Of a stretch of DNA of 60,057 nt, positions 15,637 through 23,663 are shown piece by piece; the first letter of the stretch is position 1, and each line of letters starts with the position of its first letter. This stretch comes from an uncultured Curvibacter sp. GTDB lineage: Bacteria; Pseudomonadota; Gammaproteobacteria; Burkholderiales; Burkholderiaceae_C. The notes beneath the pieces were generated by a model. That model ran no database searches. It was not told where the DNA came from and was given only the letters and a program-made list of their open reading frames with translations. The stretch lies in the NCBI GenBank assembly GCA_903834975.1, contig CAILKX010000160.1, positions 1 to 60,057 of the forward strand. Direction: 5' to 3'. The translations under genes were made by a program, and so were the position numbers.

Positions 15637-16437
15637 TTAATGCGAGGCGCCCAAATAGGCGCTGATCACCTCGGGGTTGTTGCGGACTTCATGGGGCGGA
15701 CCGTCGCCAATTTTTTTACCGTAATCCAACACCACGACCCGGTCTGAAATGTCCATCACCACGCCCATGTCGTGTTCGATCAAGACAATCGTGGTGCCAA
15801 ATTCGTCGTTCACATCCAAGATGAAACGACACATGTCTTGTTTTTCTTCGACGTTCATGCCTGCCATGGGCTCATCCAGCAGCAGCACTTGCGGCTCCAT
15901 GGCCAAGGCACGACCCAAGTCCACACGCTTTTGCAAGCCGTAGGGCAGTTGTCCGACTGGGGTTTTACGGTGCGCTTGAATTTCTAAAAAATCGATGATG
16001 CGCTCCACAAATTCACGCTGCTGAATTTCTTCCCGTTCAGCGGGCCCCCATCGCAAGGCTTGCAGTAACAAGTTGCTTTTGATCTTCAGGTTGCGCCCCG
16101 TCATCAGGTTGTCCAGCACGCTCATGCCTTTGAACAGGGCTAAGTTTTGAAAGGTGCGCGCCACGCCCATCTCAGCCACTTGACGTGAGTTCATGTGGTC
16201 AAATTGTTGGCCTCGGAAGGTGATGGAGCCCTCAGAAGGCGTGTAAACCCCGTTGATGCAATTCAACATCGAACTCTTGCCAGCGCCATTGGGGCCGATG
16301 ATGGCGCGCACTTCATGCTCGCGAACATCGAAGGAAATATCGGTCAGCGCCTTCACGCCGCCAAAACGCAGGCTGATGTTTTGGACATCCAAAATGACGT
16401 CGCCGATTTTCTTGCCCGAGGTACCCCTGTCGCTCAT
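15637..16437 (-). CDS. ABC transporter ATP-binding protein, LivG-like
   Basis: A 266-residue ATPase with Walker A IGPNGAGKSS, the LivG-type GVARTFQNLALF stretch and Walker B LLLDEPMAG. The signature motif is the divergent LPYGLQKR seen in this subclass. GGGAAG precedes the ATG. The ATG overlaps the stop of the acyl-CoA ligase gene (ATGA), so translation is probably coupled. Energises the import system with the LivF-like subunit. Confidence 0.9.
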   Translation of the reverse strand: MSDRGTSGKKIGDVILDVQNISLRFGGVKALTDISFDVREHEVRAIIGPNGAGKSSMLNCINGVYTPSEGSITFRGQQFDHMNSRQVAEMGVARTFQNLALFKGMSVLDNLMTGRNLKIKSNLLLQALRWGPAEREEIQQREFVERIIDFLEIQAHRKTPVGQLPYGLQKRVDLGRALAMEPQVLLLDEPMAGMNVEEKQDMCRFILDVNDEFGTTIVLIEHDMGVVMDISDRVVVLDYGKKIGDGPPHEVRNNPEVISAYLGASH

Positions 16438-18428
16438 GCTGCTTCCCTGTGCGCTTCATGGCGCCCTTTTTTTACGACGGTGGCATTGGCCAGCTGGAGG
16501 GTGGCGCTCACGCTGCCGCTGCGACCGTCTTCAAACTTGACTTGGGTTTCAATGTATTGCTCGGCTCGACCTTCGTACAAAGCATCCACCAAGACCCTGT
16601 ATTTGTCGGCGATGAAGCCCCGTCGAACTTTGTTGGTGCGGGTGAGTTCGCCGTCGTCGGCGTCCAACTCTTTGTGCAAGACCAGGAAGCGGCTGACCTG
16701 AGAGCCAGCGAGCAAGTGGTCGGCCGACAGGTCTTGGTTGACTTGGTTCACGCAGTCGCGCATGAGCTCGTAAACCTCGGGTTTTTGCGCCAAGTCGGTG
16801 TAGCCGGTGTAAGACAAGTTGCGGCGTTCGGCCCAGTTGCCAACGGCATCAAAGTCGATGTTCAAAAAGCAGCAAACCTGTTCACGCTGGTCGCCGTAGG
16901 CCACCACTTCTTTGATGAAGGGGAAGAACTTGAGTTTGTTCTCCACGTATTTGGGGGCAAACATCGCGCCGTCATAAACCCCACCCTTGAGGCGACCCAC
17001 GTCTTTCACACGGTCGATGATTTTCAGCTGGCCTTGTTGGTCCAAGAAGCCTGCATCGCTGGTGTGGTACCAGCCGTCCGCGTCGAGCACTTCGGCCGTG
17101 GCCTCTGGGTTTTTGTAATAGCCTTGCAGCAAGCCGGGTGAGCGGACCAAAATTTCACCGTTGTCGGCAATTTTGATGTCCACACCGCGGCAGGGCACGC
17201 CCACGGTGTCCGCGCTGACTTGGTGGTCGGCCTGCAAACAGACAAACACCGCGGTTTCGGTGGAGCCATAGAGTTGCTTCAGGTTCACGCCGATGGCGCG
17301 GAAAAAGCGGAATAAATCCGGGCCAATGGCTTCACCGGCGGTGTAGGCCACACGAACCCGGGAGAAGCCCAAGTTGTTGCGCAGGGGCCCATAAACAAAG
17401 AGGTCGCCCAAGGCGTACAGAAGTCGATCGCTCAAAGACACGGTGCTGCCCTGCATGCGGGCTGGGCCGACCCGCTGGGCGACCGCCATGAAGCGCTTGA
17501 ACAGGGTGCGCTTGAGCCAGCCGGCGTCCTCCATGCGGATCATCACGCTTGTCAGCAGGGCCTCAAAAATTCGGGGCGGTGCAAAGTAATAGGTGGGCCC
17601 CACTTCACGCAGGTCAATGGCCACGGTGCTGGCAGACTCCGGGCAGTTCACCACGTAGCCACAGACCAACCATTGGGCGTAGCTGAAAATGTTTTGACCG
17701 ATCCAAGCCAAAGGCATGTAGGCCAAGACCTCTTCTTTTTCGGTCAAACGGTCAAATTCTTGTCCGGCCTGGGCCCGGTCGATCAGGCTGCGGTGGGTGT
17801 GCACCACCCCTTTTGGATTGCCAGTCGTGCCGGATGTAAAAAACAGCGCCGCCACGTCTTCACTTTGGGCTTGCTCAATTTGCTGATTGAACCAGACGGA
17901 GTAGCCGTTCCGAGCGTCTTTGGCTTGCGTGGCCAAGAAGGTTTGGCCCTCACTCAGCAAGGCGTTCAAGTCGAACAAGCCCGACGCGTTGTAATGACGC
18001 AAACCACGCGGATCGTCAAAATAAAGACGCCCCAATTCGGGGTAACTTTCGCGCACCTCGAGCATTTTGTCGACCTGCTCTTGGTCTTCCACCACCGCCA
18101 AGCGAACGCCCGCATTTTGAATGGGAAACACCATTTCCGCCGCCACCGCGTCTTGGTACAAAGCAATCGGCACGGCGCCCAAGGATTGACCGGCCAACAT
18201 GACGGCATAGAGCCGGGGGCGGTTCGCCCCAATCACCACAAAATGGTCGCCCCGCTGCAATCCCGCCAAGTGCAGGCCCGCCGCCAATTGCTCTGTCAAG
18301 GCGGTGAGACCGGCCCAAGTGTGGTTTTGCCAAATGCCATATTCTTTTTCGCGCAAGGCATCCGCCAGCGGACGGGTCGCAGCGTGTTGCAATAAGAGAC
18401 GAGGAAAAGTCAGGTTCATGGGCGGCAT
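16434..18428 (-). CDS. AMP-dependent synthetase / long-chain acyl-CoA ligase-type protein
   Basis: About 664 residues, ANL superfamily. The phosphate-binding A3 motif FTSGTTGNPKGVVHTH is intact, YGSTETAVF is the A5 region and WYHTSDAGF the A7 region. The enzyme should form an acyl-AMP and then a CoA thioester. It is the first gene of the operon and overlaps livG by 4 bp. The ORF opens at TTG 18437; ATG 18428 is taken here and ATG 18419 is an alternative. Having a second ligase of a different class at the far end of the same operon is notable: the two may act on different substrates or one may act on a degradation product. Confidence 0.87.
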   Translation of the reverse strand: MPPMNLTFPRLLLQHAATRPLADALREKEYGIWQNHTWAGLTALTEQLAAGLHLAGLQRGDHFVVIGANRPRLYAVMLAGQSLGAVPIALYQDAVAAEMVFPIQNAGVRLAVVEDQEQVDKMLEVRESYPELGRLYFDDPRGLRHYNASGLFDLNALLSEGQTFLATQAKDARNGYSVWFNQQIEQAQSEDVAALFFTSGTTGNPKGVVHTHRSLIDRAQAGQEFDRLTEKEEVLAYMPLAWIGQNIFSYAQWLVCGYVVNCPESASTVAIDLREVGPTYYFAPPRIFEALLTSVMIRMEDAGWLKRTLFKRFMAVAQRVGPARMQGSTVSLSDRLLYALGDLFVYGPLRNNLGFSRVRVAYTAGEAIGPDLFRFFRAIGVNLKQLYGSTETAVFVCLQADHQVSADTVGVPCRGVDIKIADNGEILVRSPGLLQGYYKNPEATAEVLDADGWYHTSDAGFLDQQGQLKIIDRVKDVGRLKGGVYDGAMFAPKYVENKLKFFPFIKEVVAYGDQREQVCCFLNIDFDAVGNWAERRNLSYTGYTDLAQKPEVYELMRDCVNQVNQDLSADHLLAGSQVSRFLVLHKELDADDGELTRTNKVRRGFIADKYRVLVDALYEGRAEQYIETQVKFEDGRSGSVSATLQLANATVVKKGRHEAHREAA

Positions 18429-18471
18429 TGAAATCAATGAGCCCCATGCTAGAGAGGCATTTGACGTTCAG

Positions 18472-18489
18472 TTGTCGTTCGGACGACAA
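18472..18489. promoter_or_regulatory. Palindrome in the divergent ligase-operon/Crp-Fnr promoter region
   Basis: TTGTCGT-TCGG-ACGACAA is a perfect inverted repeat with 7-bp arms, 44-61 bp upstream of the ligase start and about 76 bp upstream of the regulator start. Its spacing resembles Crp/Fnr-type operators (two 5-7-bp half-sites around a 4-6-bp centre), although the half-site is not that of E. coli CRP or FNR. A possible plus-strand promoter (TTGACG-N18-GACAAT, 18461-18490) overlaps it. Confidence 0.5.
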
Positions 18490-18507
18490 TTTAAGGGTTC
18501 ATCCTTT

Positions 18508-18529
18508 CCGGACTTTCCCTGATGTCCGG
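18508..18529. promoter_or_regulatory. Second inverted repeat upstream of the Crp/Fnr gene
   Basis: CCGGAC-N10-GTCCGG, a perfect 6-bp dyad between the TTGTCGT palindrome and the regulator start codon. Role unknown; it could be a second operator or a leader hairpin. Confidence 0.3.
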
Positions 18530-18564
18530 CCTTTAAACGCCGACCCAAGGCCGTTCTATGACGC

Positions 18565-19392
18565 ATGGCACATGCCCTTTGCCCGATGACCTATGACCCC
18601 CCGCCCAAGCCTAAGACAGTGAGCCCTTCCAGCAGGTTGTCGCCCAAGCCACCGATCTCTCAAGCGGTCGTGGTGGAACCGGTGGTCCCTGCCGCCCTGG
18701 CAGCGCCGCTCCACCAGCGGCGCAGGGCCTTGAGGCAGGAGGAGGTGGCCAATATTCCTTGGCTGATTGGGCTGCCTGAGTCGGAACGGCTGTTCATCCT
18801 GCCCCAAGTCTTGATTGTTCAGGCCGAGGTCGGCGACACCATTTGCCGTGTCGGCAAACCCGTGACCTATTGGTTTGGGGTGGTGGAAGGCTTGCTCAAG
18901 ATGAACACCGTCAACGCCCATGGCCAAACCACCACCTATTTAGGCATTCCCCCCGGCGGCTGGTTTGGAGAAGGGACCGCGCTCAAGCGTGAACCTTATC
19001 GCTACAACGTTCAAGCCATCCGGACCAGTTGGGTGGCTGGCTTGCCGGTGGACAGTTTCCACTGGTTGCTGGACCATTCGCCGACCTTCAATCGGTTCGT
19101 CATGAACCAATTGAACGAGCGGGTGGGGCAATTCATCGCGGCGCTTGAAATGGACCGCATCCAAAACCCAGAGGCCCGAGTGGCGCGCAATTTAGCGGCC
19201 TTGTTCAACCCGGTTCTTTACCCCGGCGTGGGCGAGGTGTTGCGAATCACGCAACAAGAATTGGCTTATTTGGTGGGCCTGTCAAGACAGCGCGTGAACG
19301 AGGCCTTGCAGGCCTTGGCGCAAGCCGGCCACATTCAGGTTGAATATGGCGGCCTGCGGGTGCTGAACTTGCCCGCTTTAAGGGCGGTTTAG
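18565..19392 (+). CDS. Crp/Fnr family transcriptional regulator
   Basis: Up to 275 residues. An N-terminal Pro/Ala-rich extension (about 1-60) precedes a cyclic-nucleotide-binding-like beta barrel (VGDTICRVGKPVTYWFGVVEG, GGWFGEGTALKREPYRYN). The C-terminal winged helix has the recognition region TQQELAYLVGLSRQRVNEAL. No cysteine cluster of the FNR Fe-S type is visible. It is divergent from the CoA-ligase/ABC operon and is its most likely regulator, perhaps responding to the imported acid or its CoA ester. The start is uncertain: ATG 18565 or ATG 18586, neither with a good ribosome binding site. Confidence 0.85.
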   Translation: MAHALCPMTYDPPPKPKTVSPSSRLSPKPPISQAVVVEPVVPAALAAPLHQRRRALRQEEVANIPWLIGLPESERLFILPQVLIVQAEVGDTICRVGKPVTYWFGVVEGLLKMNTVNAHGQTTTYLGIPPGGWFGEGTALKREPYRYNVQAIRTSWVAGLPVDSFHWLLDHSPTFNRFVMNQLNERVGQFIAALEMDRIQNPEARVARNLAALFNPVLYPGVGEVLRITQQELAYLVGLSRQRVNEALQALAQAGHIQVEYGGLRVLNLPALRAV

Positions 19393-19398
19393 AAGGCC

Positions 19399-19412
19399 AA
19401 AGAGGCCTCTTT
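19399..19412. terminator. Possible bidirectional terminator between convergent genes
   Basis: AAAGAGGCCTCTTT is a perfect 14-bp palindrome between the Crp/Fnr stop and the RND permease stop. It is flanked by GAAGGC and GCCTTC, which could extend the stem. There is no long T-run, so efficiency is doubtful. Confidence 0.35.
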
Positions 19413-19433
19413 AAGGCGCCTTCATTTCACCCT

Positions 19434-22400
19434 TCAAGGCGCTGTGGTCTCCGCCGAGCCCACTTTCGCGACCTCCGGTGGGGCCTTGTGGTCGCTGGCG
19501 ATCCACAAGTAAACCGCCGGCACCACGAACAGCGTGAACAAGGTGCCAATCGACAAGCCTGAGAAGATCACAATGCCCATGGCTTGTCGGCCTGCTGCGC
19601 CCGCGCCCGAGGCAATCACCAGAGGGACCACCCCAAAGACCATGGCGGCGGTGGTCATCAAAATGGGGCGCAACCGAATGCTGGCGGCTTGTTGAATGGC
19701 TTCCCGTTTGGTGCTGCCTTCAGCGCGCAAATGGTTGGCCACTTCGACAATCAAGATGCCGTGTTTGCTGATCAAGCCCATCAAGGTGACCAAGCCCACC
19801 TCGGTGTAAATGTTCACCGAGCTGGCGCCCAGGAAAATGAACACCATCGCGCCAAACAAGGCCATGGGCACCGACACCAAGATCACCACCGGGTCGCGGA
19901 AGCTTTCAAATTGTGCGGCCAAGGCCAGGAACACAATGATCACCGCAAACATCAGCGTCACCATGAAACCACCCGACTCGCGCATGAACTGACGCGATTG
20001 ACCCGAGTAATCGACGGAGTAACCCGTGGGGGCCACCTCTTTAAGGGTGTCACGAAGGTATTGCAAAACCTCGCCTTGCGAGGCGCCTGAAACCCCCGAA
20101 ATGGTGACCGAGTTTTGCTGCTGGAATCGGTTGATGGACTCCGGCACCACCTTGTATTGAATCGACGCCACGGTGCTGGCCAGCACCTGCGAGCCGTTTG
20201 GCAAGCGCAGGTAAAAGTCCAACACATTGCTGGGGTTCAAGCGGTCCACTTGCTGCACTTGCGGAATCACTTTGTAGGAGCGACCGGCAATGGAGAAGTA
20301 GTTGACATACCCCCCGCCCAAGGCCGCGCCCAAGGCTTGGCCGACGTCTTGTTCGGACAAGCCCAACGCCGCCACTTTGCTGCGGTCAATCACCAAGTTG
20401 GCTTCCGGGGCGTCGACCTTCAGGTCCAAGTCGCTGAAGTAGAACTTGCCGGAGGCACGCACCTTGTCCATCATCTGTTGCGCCACCGCATTCAGATTCT
20501 CAAAAGGCTCGGTGGTGGTGATCACAAATTGCACCGGCAAACCGGAAGACCCAGGCAAGGCAGGGAACTGGAAGGCGGCGACGCGGACGCCGGCGATCTT
20601 GTTCCACATTTTCTGCAGCTCGATTTGAATTTGATGGGCGCTGCGGGTGCGGTCTTCCCAGTTCTTGAAAATCACCCCGCCAATGCCCGCGTTGATGGTG
20701 GGCGTACCGGTGATTTGGAACATTTGCTTGTATTCCGGCAGCGATTTGGCGGCTTGGAAAACCTGGTCTGAGTAGGTCAGCATTTGGTCGGCGGTCGCGG
20801 TGGGCGAGCCCTGCACAAACGACAACACAATGCCTTGGTCTTCCTCGGGGGCGAGTTCGCTTTGCGACATCTTGAACATCAAGCCCAAGAGCACAAACAA
20901 AATCGCACCGAGCACAATCAACACCGGCCACGTGTCCAGCAGGCTGCTCAAGGTGCGCTCGTAGCCGTTGCGGACTTTGTTGAAGACGCGGTCGATGGCC
21001 TGAACAAACTTGCCTTCGTCTTGATCGGGTCTGAAAAAGCGCGAGCACATCATCGGCGACAAGGTCAAGGCCACGATGCCCGACACCGTCACGGCGCCGG
21101 CCAACGTGAAGGCAAACTCGGTGAACAAGGCGCCCGTCAAACCGCCTTGGAAACCAATCGGCAAATACACCGCCACCAAGACCACGGTCATGGCCAAAAT
21201 CGGGCTGGCCAATTCGCGCGCCGCCATCAGGGCGGCTTGCATCGGCGAGGCATGGTCTTCGCGCATGTGCCGGTCGACGTTTTCCACCACGATGATGGCG
21301 TCGTCCACCACCAAGCCGATCGCCAGCACCAGCGCCAGCAAGGTCAGCAAGTTGATCGAATACCCCAGCACCAACATGATGAAGAAGGTGCCGATCAGCG
21401 ACAAGGGCATTGCCACCAAGGGCACGATCACGGCGCGGAAACTGCCCAAGAACAAATAAATCACCACCGTCACAATCAGCAAGGCCTCGACCAAGGTCTT
21501 GACCACTTCGTAAATGGAGGTGTTGATGAAGTCGGTGGAGTCATAAACCACCTGACCGGTCACGCCGGCGGGCAACTGGCGCTTGATCTCTGGCACGGCT
21601 TCTCGGACCAGCTTGGCGACGTCCAGAATATTGGCATCCGGGGCCACCTTGATCCCGATGAAAACCGATCGGGTCCCGCTGAACGCGACGTTGAAATCGT
21701 AGTTCTCAGAACCCAAGGTGACATTCGCAACGTCTTTCAAACGAACCGAGGTGTCACCACTTTGTTTGATGATCAGGTTTTTGAAGTCTTCCACGGAGTG
21801 GAGATCGGTGCCGCCGGTCAACGGCACCCGCACCATTTGGCCCTTGGTCGAGCCAACCGCTGCCAAGTAGTTGTTGGCGGCCATGGCGGCGCTCACATCG
21901 GCGGCGGTGACGTTGTAAGAGGCCATGCGTTGGGTGTCGAGCCAAGCGCGCAACGCAAAGAGGCGGGCACCCAAGAGCTCGGCGGTTTGCACGCCAGGGA
22001 TCGAGTCCAGTTTGGGTTTGACGGAACGGATCAAGAAATCGGTGACGTCGTTGGTGGGCAACTCGTCGCTGTAAAACCCCAGGTACATGGCGTCGGTGGT
22101 CTGACCCATTTGCACCGTCAGCACGGGTTGTTGGGCTTGCGGGGGCAACTGGTTGCGCACCGAAGCCACTTGGGTGTTGATTTCAGTCAGCGCCCGGTTC
22201 GCGTCGTAGTTCAAGCGCAGGGTGGCGGTGATGGTCGAGACCCCGGTGATGCTGCTCGACGACAAATAGTCAATGCCCTGCGCTTGGGCAATGGCCGACT
22301 CCAAGGGCTGGGTAATGAAGCCGGCCACGGTTTGTGCATCGGCGCCAAAGTAAGCCGTCGAAATGGTCACCACGCCGTTTTGGGTGCGCGGGTATTGGTT

Positions 22401-22502
22401 GATCGGCAGGCTGAACAACGAACGCAGGCCCAGCACGACGATCAGCAAGCTGACCACCGTCGCCAAGACAGGTCGACGAATAAAAATGTCAGTGAATTTC
22501 AT
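19434..22502 (-). CDS. RND multidrug efflux permease (AcrB/MexB superfamily, HAE1)
   Basis: A 1022-residue inner-membrane proton-driven pump. It opens with the classic FTDIFIRRPVLA segment. Twelve membrane helices and two large periplasmic loops are expected, and the proton-relay Asp pair is present in LVVDDAIIVVENV (TM4). FFRPDQDEG follows the first transmembrane half, and the second half carries a typical LVTLMGLISKHGILIVE segment. Last gene of a three-gene operon with its adaptor (9 bp upstream) and outer-membrane channel. The substrate is not evident. Confidence 0.93.
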   Translation of the reverse strand: MKFTDIFIRRPVLATVVSLLIVVLGLRSLFSLPINQYPRTQNGVVTISTAYFGADAQTVAGFITQPLESAIAQAQGIDYLSSSSITGVSTITATLRLNYDANRALTEINTQVASVRNQLPPQAQQPVLTVQMGQTTDAMYLGFYSDELPTNDVTDFLIRSVKPKLDSIPGVQTAELLGARLFALRAWLDTQRMASYNVTAADVSAAMAANNYLAAVGSTKGQMVRVPLTGGTDLHSVEDFKNLIIKQSGDTSVRLKDVANVTLGSENYDFNVAFSGTRSVFIGIKVAPDANILDVAKLVREAVPEIKRQLPAGVTGQVVYDSTDFINTSIYEVVKTLVEALLIVTVVIYLFLGSFRAVIVPLVAMPLSLIGTFFIMLVLGYSINLLTLLALVLAIGLVVDDAIIVVENVDRHMREDHASPMQAALMAARELASPILAMTVVLVAVYLPIGFQGGLTGALFTEFAFTLAGAVTVSGIVALTLSPMMCSRFFRPDQDEGKFVQAIDRVFNKVRNGYERTLSSLLDTWPVLIVLGAILFVLLGLMFKMSQSELAPEEDQGIVLSFVQGSPTATADQMLTYSDQVFQAAKSLPEYKQMFQITGTPTINAGIGGVIFKNWEDRTRSAHQIQIELQKMWNKIAGVRVAAFQFPALPGSSGLPVQFVITTTEPFENLNAVAQQMMDKVRASGKFYFSDLDLKVDAPEANLVIDRSKVAALGLSEQDVGQALGAALGGGYVNYFSIAGRSYKVIPQVQQVDRLNPSNVLDFYLRLPNGSQVLASTVASIQYKVVPESINRFQQQNSVTISGVSGASQGEVLQYLRDTLKEVAPTGYSVDYSGQSRQFMRESGGFMVTLMFAVIIVFLALAAQFESFRDPVVILVSVPMALFGAMVFIFLGASSVNIYTEVGLVTLMGLISKHGILIVEVANHLRAEGSTKREAIQQAASIRLRPILMTTAAMVFGVVPLVIASGAGAAGRQAMGIVIFSGLSIGTLFTLFVVPAVYLWIASDHKAPPEVAKVGSAETTAP

Positions 22503-22511
22503 GGGCCCGCC

Positions 22512-23639
22512 TCAATGTTCTTGGGGGGTGGGGTTGGGGCTGTTGGCGGGCAACACGCTGTTGTCGATGACCACGGGCGTGCCGTTCTTCAACTTGATTT
22601 GGCCAGTCGAAACCACTTCGTCACCGGCTTTCAGGCCTTTCAAAATCGCCACTTGGTCACCGCGGGTGGCGCCCGTGGTGACGAAAACCTGTTGCGCCAC
22701 CAAGGGCGTTTTGCCATCGGCGTCGGGCTTTTCGCCGGGCTTCAAAATGAACACCGTGGAGCCATAGGGATTGAAGGTAATGGCGGTTTGCGGCAAGGTC
22801 ACAAATTGGCCCTTGGTGCCCACTTCCAGGCCCGCCCGCACAAACATGCCAGGCAGCAAGCGCATTTGTGGGTTGTCCACGGTGGCTTGCAGCAAGACGT
22901 TGCGGGTGCCGGTGTCAACCACGGGGTTCAGCGCCGTCACGCGGCCGACCAGTTTTTGATCGGGGAATGCATCCAGGCTCAAGTTGACTTTTTGTCCCAA
23001 AGCCACTTTGGGCAACTCTTGTTGGGGCAGGTTGAAATTGGCGTAGATGGGTTGCAGCTGTTGCAGCGTGACCACTTTTTCACCGGGGTTCATGTATTGA
23101 CCGGGTTGCACCGAGGTAATGCCGGCGCGGCCGGAGAAAGGCGCGCGAATGGCCTTTTTGTCGACCAAGGATTGTTGGGCTTCAACTTGCGCGCGCTTGG
23201 CCTTCAAGTCGGCGGTATCGGCGTCCACCACGGCCTGGGCAATGGCTTTCACGGCCAATTGAGCGGTGTCACGCTTGAGGACCACTTCGGCCAGTTCTGC
23301 AGCGGCTTGCAACACATGCAATTGCGCCACCTCGGTGTCGGCGTTCAGTTGCACCAACAAGTCGCCGGCCTTGACGTTTTGGCCCGACTTGAAATTCACG
23401 CTGCGGACCAAACCGGCGATTTCGGTGGTCACGTCGACACCGCGAACGGGCACCAGACTGCCCACCGAGTTCAGCTGGGGTTGCCAGTCTTGTAATTCGG
23501 CTTTGATGGTGCTGACGGTTTGTGCCCCGGGTTTGGGGGCACTGGCGATCAGTTTCTGAATGTGCAGATAAAAGCCAAAGGCCAGGCCAGCCACCAACAC
23601 AATCACAAAGGCCAGCATGATGAGCATGCGTTTGGTCAT
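22512..23639 (-). CDS. RND efflux periplasmic adaptor (membrane fusion protein, HlyD/AcrA type)
   Basis: About 375 residues. A single N-terminal membrane anchor (RMLIMLAFVIVLVAGLAFGF) is followed by a lipoyl-like domain (VRGVDVTTEIAGLVRSVNFK), a coiled-coil hairpin rich in Ala/Glu, and a beta-barrel domain (QLQPIYANFNLPQQELP). The ORF starts at 23657, but GGAG lies 8 nt before the ATG at 23639 and inside the extended reading frame, so 23639 is chosen. It links the permease to the outer-membrane channel. Order in the operon is channel, adaptor, permease. Confidence 0.92.
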   Translation of the reverse strand: MTKRMLIMLAFVIVLVAGLAFGFYLHIQKLIASAPKPGAQTVSTIKAELQDWQPQLNSVGSLVPVRGVDVTTEIAGLVRSVNFKSGQNVKAGDLLVQLNADTEVAQLHVLQAAAELAEVVLKRDTAQLAVKAIAQAVVDADTADLKAKRAQVEAQQSLVDKKAIRAPFSGRAGITSVQPGQYMNPGEKVVTLQQLQPIYANFNLPQQELPKVALGQKVNLSLDAFPDQKLVGRVTALNPVVDTGTRNVLLQATVDNPQMRLLPGMFVRAGLEVGTKGQFVTLPQTAITFNPYGSTVFILKPGEKPDADGKTPLVAQQVFVTTGATRGDQVAILKGLKAGDEVVSTGQIKLKNGTPVVIDNSVLPANSPNPTPQEH

Positions 23640-23663
23640 GAAAATTCTCCGATCCATTCAAAA

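Noticed and set aside
20784-23495. 903-aa plus-strand ORF antisense to the RND permease and adaptor
   Set aside because: It crosses two clear genes on the other strand; the His/Gln/Gly-rich translation is typical of a shadow frame of GC-biased codons.
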